The notes beneath the pieces were generated by a model, which saw nothing but the letters and a program-made list of their open reading frames with translations, searched no databases and was not told where the DNA came from. Below are positions 55,440-64,000 of a stretch of 64,000 nt of DNA, piece by piece. This DNA comes from Heliopora coerulea. Lineage: Eukaryota; Cnidaria; Anthozoa; Scleralcyonacea; Helioporidae. A program made the translations under genes and the position numbers. Where the stretch lies: NCBI GenBank assembly GCA_030142905.1, contig JASJOG010000154.1, positions 186,001 to 250,000 on the forward strand, given 5' to 3'. The first letter of the stretch is position 1. Each line of letters starts with the position of its first letter.

Positions 55440-56687
55440 GACAACGAGCAGTGCATACAGTGTGGAGAAGCTCTCGAGGATTTCTTTAACTTTTGTCCGG
55501 AATGTGGAAGAAGCGTAACTCAAGAGGAAAAAAAGACTGAAAGAGAAATTATTGAAATATATTTCTATTGTGGCTTCACCTACTCGTGCATACTGCAATT
55601 AATGTCCAAGTATCACAATATAAACATGTCATTATCTACTCTCAAACGTCGGTTGCAATCGTTTAATCTAGCAAGAAAAAGCGACGCTGTTGATGTTGAC
55701 CAGATTAGAGAAGCCATAAGAAAAGAAATGGATGGCCCTGGTTGTTTATTTGGATACAGATCTATGTGGCATTCCCTCAGAATGGGGCATGGGTTAACAG
55801 CACCCAGAGACCTTATACAAAGGCTAATGAAGGAAATTGATCCAGATGGTTGTGAATTGCGGAAAAGAAGAAGGTTAAGACGCAGGAGTTACTGGAGCTT
55901 GGGCCCTAACCACACCTGGCATATTGATGGATATGACAAGTTGAAAGATTTTGGATTCCCAATACATGGGTGTGTGGATGGATTCAGCCGCAAGGTTTTG
56001 TGGTTGAAGGTCTCAAGATCAAATAACGATCCATCTGTAGTACTGCGTTTCTACTTAGATTGTGTTGAGGAGAATGAAGGGTGTCCTCTCATAGTACAGA
56101 GTGACTGCGGCACTGAGAATGGCAATATTGCAGCAGCACAGTGCTATTTTCGTGTAGATACTACAGATGAGTATGCAGGCGAGAAAGCTCATAAGTATGG
56201 TGAATCGAAGCGAAACCAACGTATTGAAGCTTGGTGGTCTTGTTTTAGAAAAAGCAGATCATCATGGTGGATTAATCTATTTAAAGATCTCATGGACAGT
56301 GGTCAATTGGAATATGGAAATGTTATTCATAAGGAATGTATGTGCTTCTGTTTTAGTGATATTATACAGGAAGACCTTAACTACACAAGGGCCCTGTGGA
56401 ACAACCACTACATTCGGTCCTCAAGGCATGAGACTGTTCCTGGTCGGCCAGATGAGTTGTATTACTTACCAGAACACCATGACAGTGAGGATCAGAAACA
56501 GCCTGTCAATGCTGAGAAGCTTAATGAGGTTAGACAGCATGTAGCTGATCCAGTTAATCAGGATAATCAGGATGTCCAAGAGTATCTTAACTATGTTTGC
56601 ACATCAGAAGGATTAGAAAAGCCCACTGATTGGAAAAGTGTGCTGAACTTATACACAATTTTAAAACAAATAGCTGAACAAGTATAG
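55434..56687 (+). CDS. Zinc-ribbon DDE integrase/transposase
   Basis: This 417-aa intronless protein would be the recombinase of the element. Residues 7-24 form a zinc ribbon (CIQC ... CPEC, C-x2-C-x10-C-x2-C). Residues 35-80 look like a helix-turn-helix (YFYCGFTYSCILQLMSKY ... LSTLKRRLQS). A basic stretch (KRRRLRRRSYW, 144-154) precedes the rve-type catalytic core. Core motifs: WHIDGYD (Asp165), VQSDCGTEN (Asp224) and NQRIEAWW (Glu265), giving DDE spacing of 59 and 41 residues. The start ATG lies inside the terminal repeat and is the only sensible start. The frame is undamaged. An AATAAA lies at 56867. Known for the fold: strand transfer by a two-metal mechanism. Inferred: that this protein mobilises the element. 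Confidence 0.85.
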   Translation: MADNEQCIQCGEALEDFFNFCPECGRSVTQEEKKTEREIIEIYFYCGFTYSCILQLMSKYHNINMSLSTLKRRLQSFNLARKSDAVDVDQIREAIRKEMDGPGCLFGYRSMWHSLRMGHGLTAPRDLIQRLMKEIDPDGCELRKRRRLRRRSYWSLGPNHTWHIDGYDKLKDFGFPIHGCVDGFSRKVLWLKVSRSNNDPSVVLRFYLDCVEENEGCPLIVQSDCGTENGNIAAAQCYFRVDTTDEYAGEKAHKYGESKRNQRIEAWWSCFRKSRSSWWINLFKDLMDSGQLEYGNVIHKECMCFCFSDIIQEDLNYTRALWNNHYIRSSRHETVPGRPDELYYLPEHHDSEDQKQPVNAEKLNEVRQHVADPVNQDNQDVQEYLNYVCTSEGLEKPTDWKSVLNLYTILKQIAEQV

Positions 56688-57708
56688 ATTGAAGAACAAT
56701 TAATATGGTTTTTTTATTGTTTGTATATTTTATATTAAAAACACAACATTTTCAATCTAAAATTGAATAACTATCAATTGCAAACTAATCTTTTAACAAA
56801 TGTCCCATTCCAAACTGTTCATATCAACTATAAAACTGTTTGTATTAAGTCAATTTTAACTTCAACAATAAAGATTAATGTAAATAACAAGATAATTGGC
56901 CAAGTTGCTTAAGCTCTAACAACACAGCAGTATTTGTAATATACAGCTAAATGCATTAAGGTTGTCTGCAAAAAGGATGATCTAGCCTTTTTAAACTGGT
57001 TTTATAATGCAAAGCGATTACCTCTGGTCAACCACCAAATAGTTTGACATGTTATGCCTTGAAGTTGATGAAGTTTTTTTTCAACTTTCTAACTGTCATT
57101 GAAACTAGTGGCTTTTGGGTGGGTTGATAATTTAGTTTCTCAGTGCTGACAGTGGTCAATTTGCATTTGAAATTCAACTTAGTCATAACCTACTGTGGTG
57201 ATTTGATAGGGCTAATCCGTTCTTCAAGTTAATGGTCGTAAAAATGCAAGGTCTTTTTTAATTTGAACATATTTCTTTGAGTTTTGTCCTATTAGTATAA
57301 GACCTTGTGTTTTTACACAACCATTAATTTGAAGCAATTAGCTCTGTGGTCAAATTACTACAATAGGTAATGTCAGTAATTTGGATTTGAAAGGGTGTAC
57401 TTTTTTATATAGGCTGAAGATCATTAATATAATACAGTAATTCCCATCTTCCTTTTCACATGTGGCTTTGACGTTTTAGCTTTGTCAGATAACAACCTTA
57501 AAGCATTTAGCTGTATATGAACACTAAAACCATTTTCATTGTTTAAAATAGACATTTTAGGCATATTTTAGTATTTCAAAAGCAGTGAATGGATTATAAA
57601 ATATTGATTTTGGATTTGCTGAATTTATGCTAAATAATTTTAAACAACTTGACCTTTTACTCTTTTTTAAATGCCCCCCCCTAAAAGTTGCAATAAGTTT
57701 ATTCCAGT
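56688..57708. other. Spacer between the convergent transposon genes
   Basis: AT-rich 3' UTR sequence of both genes. It contains AATAAA for the plus gene (56867-56872) and, read on minus, AATAAA at 57703-57698 just after the HECT stop. No ORF of note. Confidence 0.7.
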
Positions 57709-58923
57709 TCAAATCTTAATTGGTTTAATTGGTAAACTTAGTTCACAGACACAAGTGTTGGCTTTGGGAAATTTACATCCCCTTTCCCCATGCAAAAACT
57801 TCACTGTTATTTCCAAGCCTAGGGGAGGGAATTCAAAACATCCACTGATAAACATTAGTATATCTTTGAGCTCAAGTTTGCATTCACCCTCACTAGCATC
57901 CACTAAGAAGTCACCCCAGAAGCCCAATACTGCATTCTCTACTTGAAAAGAGTTAGAGCCCCTTTCACTTCTATCATAGCTTAATTTAGCTTCATAACAC
58001 TCAACAGTGAGCCTGTCTGGGGAGTAGCACATCAGTTGCCTGAATATATCTGGAAATTGCCTCATTTTATCTAATACTCCCAAAATTTCAAGGCCCTTCT
58101 GAAATTGCAGGATTGCACAATGACTTCTACCTATCAGGAACCATTTTATTAAGCTATTGATTATGCTTAACTTATCTTCAGAGGTTTTTACTGGTTTCCA
58201 TGCCCCTGCAATATCTACAACCGTTGACAGTCTTTCATTACTGTCAATAAATGTGCTTACATTTTCTGGTGTAACATCATTGAGAGAGAGTATGACATCT
58301 TTTGTTGCATCATGTATGTTTTCCATATCTGCAATTGTGGGTTTTACCCCCTGAGCCCCACCAACTAGTGCTTGAAAAAGGATGTTTGACAGGCAGTGAG
58401 GGACTGGACCTCCATGCACAAGTGAAAGTGCAATGAGCGTACCTGTTAACCTATAATCTTCTTCCTCAAATGATTTTTGGTTTAAAGAAATATATCTTGA
58501 ATTTTCATGACCAAAAAATAGTGAGGACTCATGCAATAAACTGTGTAATAGCAAGGTAAAAAATTCACGCTTAGGGCCCCCCAAATCAACAGCCCCCTCG
58601 GATGAGCCTACATCATCCATAAACTTCAGAGAGACTTTATGGCATGGATCAAATTTTTTACGGTTTAAGGCCCGTTTTGCGCTATTAAATAAGTTGGTAC
58701 GGACAACATTAAACTTAGTAATATTATTAAAATCTACTTGCTGAGCTAATTCTGTTACCACTGCTTCAATTGTGGGAGTTTGAGCATCATCCTTGCCAGG
58801 TGTTGACATCTCCACTGCATCATCAGAATAAGTCTCTTCATTGGTAGACAGTTCCTCTGTTTGATCATCAACAGTGAAAAGTGCAGCATAAGTATTGTCC
58901 ACATTCTCCATTTGCAATGCCAA
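57709..58923 (-). CDS. HECT-type E3 ubiquitin-ligase-like domain protein (C-terminal part)
   Basis: A 404-aa open frame. Residues 95-400 follow the HECT domain as seen in G2E3-like proteins: VSLKFMDDVGSSEGAVDLGG, REFFTLLLHSL, LFFGHENSRYISLN, YRLTGTLIALSLVHGG, MRQFPDIF, and at the end PKANTCVCELSLP, the HECT active-site motif with catalytic Cys391. The protein stops about eleven residues later, shorter than typical HECT C-tails. It lies in the same frame as, and 33 nt after the stop of, the zinc-ribbon ORF (58957-59736), with one TAG between. The codons in between are open, and ALALQMEN looks like part of a ubiquitin-interacting motif. It is therefore probably the C-terminal half of one protein, unless the methionine at 58923 is a true start. 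Role of a ligase in transposition: unknown. Confidence 0.75.
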   Translation of the reverse strand: MALQMENVDNTYAALFTVDDQTEELSTNEETYSDDAVEMSTPGKDDAQTPTIEAVVTELAQQVDFNNITKFNVVRTNLFNSAKRALNRKKFDPCHKVSLKFMDDVGSSEGAVDLGGPKREFFTLLLHSLLHESSLFFGHENSRYISLNQKSFEEEDYRLTGTLIALSLVHGGPVPHCLSNILFQALVGGAQGVKPTIADMENIHDATKDVILSLNDVTPENVSTFIDSNERLSTVVDIAGAWKPVKTSEDKLSIINSLIKWFLIGRSHCAILQFQKGLEILGVLDKMRQFPDIFRQLMCYSPDRLTVECYEAKLSYDRSERGSNSFQVENAVLGFWGDFLVDASEGECKLELKDILMFISGCFEFPPLGLEITVKFLHGERGCKFPKANTCVCELSLPIKPIKI

Positions 58924-58956
58924 GGCAATGGCAGCATCCGTCTCAGTTTGCTCAGT

Positions 58957-59736
58957 CTATTTTGGATCTCTCTGCTCTAGCTCTGTGTTGGATAAAGTGC
59001 TAGCTGGACTAGGATCAACAACTTGAATAACTGGTTTCTGGGTCTTAACGACTGTTGGTTTGTGACTTTTCGGTTCTATCTTCAATTTCTTGGATTGACT
59101 TCCTTCTGAACCGCTCTCATTCGAGGTTGAACTATAAATTGATTTTTTTAAAGCAGTAAGTTTATAGTTGATCAAATCTGTTTTCAATGATAGGTAAAAT
59201 GTAATGCGACTGTCACTGTAGGGTTTCCCATACTCTTTCTTATACTTGTAAAGTACAAATGGTTCGTCAGTTTCTCGAAGCTTCTCGACAACTGTTGCAT
59301 CAGAGTACAAAAGTTCATAGTCTCCAATAGATTTCATTCCCGTCATGTTGTGAGCTTTTAATTTACCGAAGGCCGCATCCATAAATTCTTTCCTATCAGT
59401 AGACTTTGTTATGGTTAGAGGCAACGATTTACCTCTCTGTCCTTTCATATCCACGCCATCGTATTTCATGAAACCAACGTTCACAGTAACTTTATCGTCT
59501 ACAGATTCAGCAAGTCTATTTTTCTTCTCACGTCTAAAATATGTCGCCCGTTTCTCACCCTTCAGCTCCTTAAACTGTTTGTATCCTAACGTTTTATTAC
59601 TGGATCGTTTCGTAGCAGAAGTTGGAGTAAGTTTACTTTTTCCAGGGTCATCATTGCTTTTTTGGCTTTGTCCACAACGCGGACAAAACTTGTAAGAAGT
59701 TAGAAGTTCGGCAGAACATGACAAACAAGCAGCCAT
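58957..59736 (-). CDS. Zinc-ribbon protein, N-terminal part of the HECT gene
   Basis: This 259-aa frame starts at an ATG that, like the integrase start, lies inside the terminal repeat. Residues 4-21 form a zinc ribbon (CLSC ... CPRC) very like that of the integrase. A basic Ser/Thr-rich linker follows, with YKQFKELKGEKRATYFRREKK written in two parts here (YKQFKELKGEK, RATYFRREKK). Residues about 82-185 (VNVGFMKYDG ... LPLTITKST ... DEPFVLYKYKKEYGKP) may form a ubiquitin-like or RA-like beta-grasp fold; that is inference from pattern only. It ends at TAG 58957-58959, in frame with the HECT ORF downstream. A single nonsense change or readthrough would explain the split. Confidence 0.7.
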   Translation of the reverse strand: MAACLSCSAELLTSYKFCPRCGQSQKSNDDPGKSKLTPTSATKRSSNKTLGYKQFKELKGEKRATYFRREKKNRLAESVDDKVTVNVGFMKYDGVDMKGQRGKSLPLTITKSTDRKEFMDAAFGKLKAHNMTGMKSIGDYELLYSDATVVEKLRETDEPFVLYKYKKEYGKPYSDSRITFYLSLKTDLINYKLTALKKSIYSSTSNESGSEGSQSKKLKIEPKSHKPTVVKTQKPVIQVVDPSPASTLSNTELEQRDPK

Positions 59737-59962
59737 CTTTACGCTTATTTCATGCCGTCATGCGGTCGCGGGAAAAGGCGGGAAATACTGAATTTAATGA
59801 TTTGAGACCGTGATCGGTCAGCGGTTTCTTTGTGGCGTGAATCGTGAAATTGTGGCGTGAATCACGAAATTATGGCGTGAATCGCGCATTTGTTGGCGTG
59901 TTTCGTGTTATTGTGGGGTGATTTCACTTTTTGTTTGTGAATGACCCATTTCGGCCACCGTA
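59731..59962. repeat. Right terminal inverted repeat
   Basis: 232 bp, inverted relative to 55043-55439, with one 83-bp unit instead of three and only a handful of single-base differences. It contains the start codon of the minus gene, so it must serve as its promoter and 5' UTR. Confidence 0.9.
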
Positions 59963-60541
59963 CTATAAAGACTGGAACGCTACCTGCAAACTTTTTTTCG
60001 AAGCCAGCATGGAGGCTGACATGTAGGTCAATTTACAGGTCCCCCCAGTCCCCCCCCAGTTGATAAATCACTACGGACGGCCAAAAAAAAGTTCGGATTT
60101 TCCTTGACTTTTTTTGTTCATGCTAACAAACTAGAAGATCAATTTCCTGTTGACTAATATATCGATTGGAAATAACTGTTCAGAAAGAGTAAAGTTATCA
60201 ATACAAATATTGGAAGATCAAGAGAGAAACCGCACGGATTTTTCTAATCTTTTTTATGTAGTTTATCTATTATATTAAGCAGATAAACTAAAAACTATTA
60301 TACTGTTTCTTAAATCGAAAATAAAAGTTATTTTTTATTCATCCAAACTTGAAATTTGATCGGTTTTAAAGTTTTTTAGCGGTAAAAAAGCTTTCACGAA
60401 TTTTAGTCTCCCCAGTCTTTGTCTGCTCGGCTGAGGCCCCAATTTCTAGGAGTTTTTCGTAAACGTTTCCTTACTTATGATTGAAATCATTTTGAAGGTT
60501 ATCAAAAATTGATATCTCGGTTTTTTGGATGTGAGAAAAGA
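59963..60541. other. Nothing recognised
   Basis: Flank of the transposon. A C-run-rich stretch at 60039-60060. Possibly upstream region of the THAP gene. Confidence 0.4.
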
Positions 60542-62661
60542 ATGCCCCTTAGCTGTGTCATTAAAGGCTGCAATAATAGTAGAGGATATACAACTCAGTC
60601 TTGTTGCAAAAAGCAGATGCATGTTGCTTTTCACAGGTGAGTATTAATTTCTTTTCAAAATAGTGCTGCTTCATGCAACTAATTAAAGTTATTAAATGGC
60701 CACCTAAAAAAGAAAACTAGAAATTAAAGAAAATAAAGCACTAGTAACAACTTTCACTTCTTTGCAGTATAAGAAAAGTAATAATCATAAGTTTTAGAAT
60801 AAATATAGACCATACACACACTTAGTTTTTGTTTGTTTGTTTACTTTCTTTTTCATTTAATCAGATGCACATATACATATATGCATAAACATTTATTACA
60901 TTATGATATAATTTTACCTCTTATAACGATCTAGGTTTCCTTTTAAAAATGAAGCAGTCCTAGAAAAGTGGGAGTTTGCAGTTCAAAAAGCAAACAAACT
61001 CAGCAAATCCTGGAAACCAACACGATTTAGTTGCATCTGCAGTAAACATTTTGAAAGGTTTGATTATACCATCCCTCCATCTTCAAATGGGACATGCAGG
61101 TTAAAAAGAAATGCAACACCAACACTTTTCTCAGAGATCCCCCAGCTGGTTGATACAACCATGCCAGAAGAACTCAGAACTAGGATGGAACTTCACAGCA
61201 AGCAACCACTGACTTCTCCAGAAGTTGAAACCATGTCACCAGCAGCAAAAGTTCAATGTGACCACAATTATGCAAAAAACCATCAGAAGAGCACGACAAA
61301 TCATTTCTGGAGGAAAAACTACAACAAAAAATAAAAAACTTACAACAGCAAGTAAGAAGATCAAAACAAAAGTATGAAAGTATAGAGCAGATAATTTCAA
61401 CTCTAAAAGAAAAGTTGATGATAACTTCAGAGGAAGCTGACATACTATATGCATCATTTAACACACTCCAACTAACACTCTTTAAAAATGCAAAAGATCA
61501 TTTACAAAGCACACCCTCAGCAGGAAGGTATTCTGATGAATTGAAAGAATTTGCATTAACACTTTACTTTTACTCACCCAAAGCATACAGATATGTCAGG
61601 TCTACAATTCCTTTACCAAATCCATCTCTTATTCGAAAATGGTCATCTTCCATCAAATGTGAACCAGGCTTTTTTATAGAAGCATTCACATCCCTAGCAA
61701 ATGAAGTTCACTGTTCATCTGTGAAAAAAGATTGTAGTTTAATCATTGATGCCATGTCAATCCAAAAGCAAACTATTTGGAATGCGACAAAAGACCAATA
61801 TACTGGATTAGTGTAGGGGTGCACCTGATATTGTATCCGGCCGGATAGTATGATAATGGGACTATCCGGTATCCGGCCGGTTATTTTCTTATATCCGGCC
61901 GGATACCGGATAATTTGCTTTTCTGAAGACAATTTTCAATTTGTGTTACTTGTACCATACTAACAACAGACATTAATAGAAGAAACAATGTAAACTCGTG
62001 TTCTGTTCTAACGTTATTTTTTAACAGATAAACAGAAGATAATCGTCTGTTACTTGATAACAATCTCAATAAGTGACACATTTTGATGCGCATAACAACC
62101 ATTTTACACAAAGTTCTTTGTAGTCCCACTCTAGTTTGTTATATAGTGGCATTGTCAGAATTTTCTTGCATTGTGACGAATGAAAAGGAGTTTCATCTTC
62201 ATGTTCATCTTCAGTTCTGTTGCATTTTTCCGCCATTTGCAAGTTGCAACTCGTAACTTGTCTAATTAATGCTTGTAATAATTATAAACGCCAGTGAACA
62301 AGTAATGTTTTAAATTAATTACTTGCAAAAAAAAAAGACAAATCATATTTGAACTTCAGTATAAAGGTTTAATTTTTCTCCTCTCAATCCAAACCTAATT
62401 TGGGTAATAATTGATTGATTTGTGGCAAGTGCGAGCTTTTCATCCAAAATACCGGTATCCGGCCGGATTTTTTTCAATTATTCGGTAAATCCGTTATCCG
62501 GCCGGCTATAAAAAAACACTATCCGGTGCACCCCTAGATTAGTGGATTATGGTGACACAATACCAGGTACTTCAAACACATTAGCTTCAGAAGCATCGGT
62601 TTTCCTTTTGGTTATCAAAACTACATATGTTAAAAACATACATGAATATCACTGTCATTGA
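60542..62661 (+). pseudogene. THAP-domain P-element-like transposase (THAP9-like), interrupted
   Basis: Exon 1 (60542-60636) encodes MPLSCVIKGCNNSRG ... MHVAFHR, the first Cys pair of a THAP zinc finger, and ends at AG/GTGAGT. Exon 2 starts at 60935 after ctag and continues FPFKNEAVLEKWEFAV ... RFSCICSKHF (second C-x2-H) ... ATPTLF, completing C2CH-type THAP. One reading-frame shift near 61260 leads into a coiled coil (LEEKLQQKIKNLQQQV). The transposase core follows: LKEFALTLYFYSPKAYRYVR, SLIRKWSSSI, EPGFFIEAF, and LIIDAMSIQK, which holds a likely catalytic Asp. A hAT element (61814-62536) sits after YTGLV, and the same frame resumes DYGDTIPG ... ASEASVFLLV before TGA. THAP9 and P-element transposases share this layout. 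The rest of the catalytic domain is missing or lies in further exons. Confidence 0.7.
61814..62536. mobile_element. hAT-type miniature element inside the THAP transposase
   Basis: This 723-bp element is bounded by the perfect 8-bp duplication GATTAGTG (61806-61813 and 62537-62544). Its ends are TAGGGGTGCACC and GGTGCACCCCTA, perfect inverted copies. Many ATCCGGCCGGAT-type sub-terminal palindromes cluster near both ends and are candidate transposase-binding sites. It has no transposase gene. Its insertion keeps the host frame on both sides but introduces a stop at once. Confidence 0.9.
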
Positions 62662-64000
62662 CTGTAAATAATCGTTCGTAAGAGTTCGACCCAAGATTCG
62701 AGATCAACATCAAATGATTGAGTTCGTCTATCCAAGTTATATATCTTACCATGAATCCTTTGTTACTTGTATTTCATTTGTACATTGTTATTCTTGAAAT
62801 AGTTCGAAATTAAAGTTGCTTTAATTTGCGTTGGGAAAATACTAAGCAGTCCATCCGGCAAACTTACTTTAGTTCTAACTCGCTGAGGCTGAGCAACGTT
62901 TTGCCTGCTTCTGTAAGTTTGAGGTCCGCGCTTACACGCCTGTTTTTGACCTACATGGCTGCCCCCATGTCGGCTTCGCTCACTCGTAAGGACAGACATA
63001 ATGAGGCAGCGTTCCAGTGTTTTTAGAGTTCACTCACTTGGCCACAAGGAGCTGAGAGCACTGCACTGATCTGAAAAATAGGACTGGATCGAGCAACTAT
63101 TGTTCAAAAAGTGAAGCCGGAAGTCCGCCATGGCGGCCACACTGGAGTGACCACGTTTCAAGGTGCGCCGTATATTTTGTGTAGGTTACATCGAAGAAAT
63201 TGGAGGAGAACTTTCAACGTATGTAGGTTCTTGGGGTATAATTGTCAAATTTTAAGTGAAAACATGCCGAGGAGAGACAACAGCCTTTAAAATTGTCCAA
63301 TTTTCTTTAAAATTACTGAGTTTCCCGTGATAAATAATCGACTATTGAGCAACGAGTGATCGTGTTGGTGGCGTGCACTGCACTTCGAGATCTACTGCAT
63401 AGTCTACGTACTGTGGAGGCCAGAGATTTCTTTCTTTTACAGTGCCCGGTTTTATGGATGGAAAAGGCCGTGGTTGTGTGGCGTTCCCAAGCCACAAAAT
63501 TTTAGTAGATTCAAGAAGGTTTCATGGGCCACATCTAGACAGCAAGCTGCCAATTGAAGATTCCTGCGCTGTACTATGACATGTAATTTGTTAAACTGGT
63601 CTCCAGTATGCTAAAGCAAGTTATTAACAGTTTTACCACAATTCACAGGGGGCTATTTTAGTTATGCTTGCTTCATTGATATTTGGATTTTTAAACTTCG
63701 ATGAACCTTTCAATGAACTGCTCTACACAGTCATTTGAAACTTTACACATATTTGCAATATGTTTTAATGCCATTGCTTTAGCAATTTTTAAAGAAGTAT
63801 TACCATGAAAATAGATATTGATGGTATTTGAGGCAAATTTTGCTCTGATAACACTTGCCATTTAAAGGTGTCTAAAGGTTTAGTTATATGTAGTATATGA
63901 AGTCAGACTCATTATGGATCTGTGTGGCGAGTGACGGGCACACCCAGAGTTTGGCTAAGTCCTGGCTACCTGTTCCTTTGATAACACAGTGCAGCCACAT
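62662..64000. other. No recognisable gene
   Basis: Short open stretches such as 62763-62999 (minus) and 62826-63026 (plus) have no known domain. A GC-richer patch at 62880-63160 could be promoter-like. Nothing firm. Confidence 0.35.

Larger units (their letters stand above)
55043..59962. mobile_element. 4.9-kb integrase-HECT DNA transposon with long terminal inverted repeats
   Basis: Both ends start TACGGTGGCCGAAATGGG and are near-identical over more than 220 bp. Inside are two convergent genes, a DDE integrase-like gene (plus) and a zinc-ribbon/HECT gene (minus, split by one TAG), with about 1 kb between their 3' ends. Flanking 8-mers are CTCTAAAA (left) and CTATAAAG (right), six of eight matching, so an 8-bp target duplication is possible but not proven. 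Low divergence between the repeats and long open frames suggest a recent insertion. I cannot place it in a named superfamily: the DDE core is retroviral-integrase-like (rve fold). Confidence 0.85.

Overview
The window is animal nuclear DNA with no bacterial features. Introns with GT/AG borders (two Ig-domain exons, a THAP exon), hammerhead-bearing Penelope-like elements (PLEs), DIRS and R4/Dong-type LINEs, hAT miniature elements and a P-element-type transposase together suggest an invertebrate. An anthozoan cnidarian (coral or sea anemone) fits best from general familiarity with such genomes. The sequence alone does not prove it. The only host-gene candidates are two Ig-domain exons on the minus strand. 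Nearly everything else recognisable is mobile DNA.

Layout. 0-1.1 kb: decayed PLE with inverted terminal repeats. 3.4-8.0 kb: two phase 1-1 Ig exons (minus). The sequence between them holds a tRNA-like inverted-repeat patch, a hAT miniature element with 8-bp target duplications, decayed LINE endonuclease copies and a MADF-like miniature element. 8-14.7 kb: gene-poor. 14.7-15.9 kb: two head-to-head Ty3/gypsy fragments. 16.3-20.7 kb: DIRS-type element (ORF1, RT/RNase H, tyrosine recombinase) holding another hAT insertion. 21.7-22.4 kb: PLE N-terminal fragment.

22.4-44.9 kb is a head-to-tail array of at least seven LINEs (called A-G here). They have an R4/Dong-like layout: RT, Cys/His knuckle, restriction-like endonuclease. 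All lie on the plus strand and are separated by (AAT)n tracts. R4-clade Dong elements are known to target TAA repeats, and each copy here ends in the same repeat, so the array looks self-seeding. PLEs, a noncoding palindromic PLE derivative and a tRNA-like tandem array are nested inside, with 13-14-bp target duplications. Five 33-nt hammerhead-ribozyme-like cores, plus one decayed one, lie in the PLE terminal repeats.

44.9-55.0 kb: gene-poor, with a LINE RT remnant and a hAT miniature element. 55,043-59,962: the most notable object, a 4.9-kb transposon with near-identical terminal inverted repeats that run through the start codons of two convergent genes. One encodes a zinc-ribbon DDE integrase. 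The other encodes a zinc-ribbon plus HECT-ligase-like protein, split by one in-frame TAG. 60.5-62.7 kb: THAP9/P-element-like transposase gene interrupted by a hAT miniature element. 62.7-64 kb: nothing recognised.

All family assignments come from reading translated motifs by eye. No database search was run.
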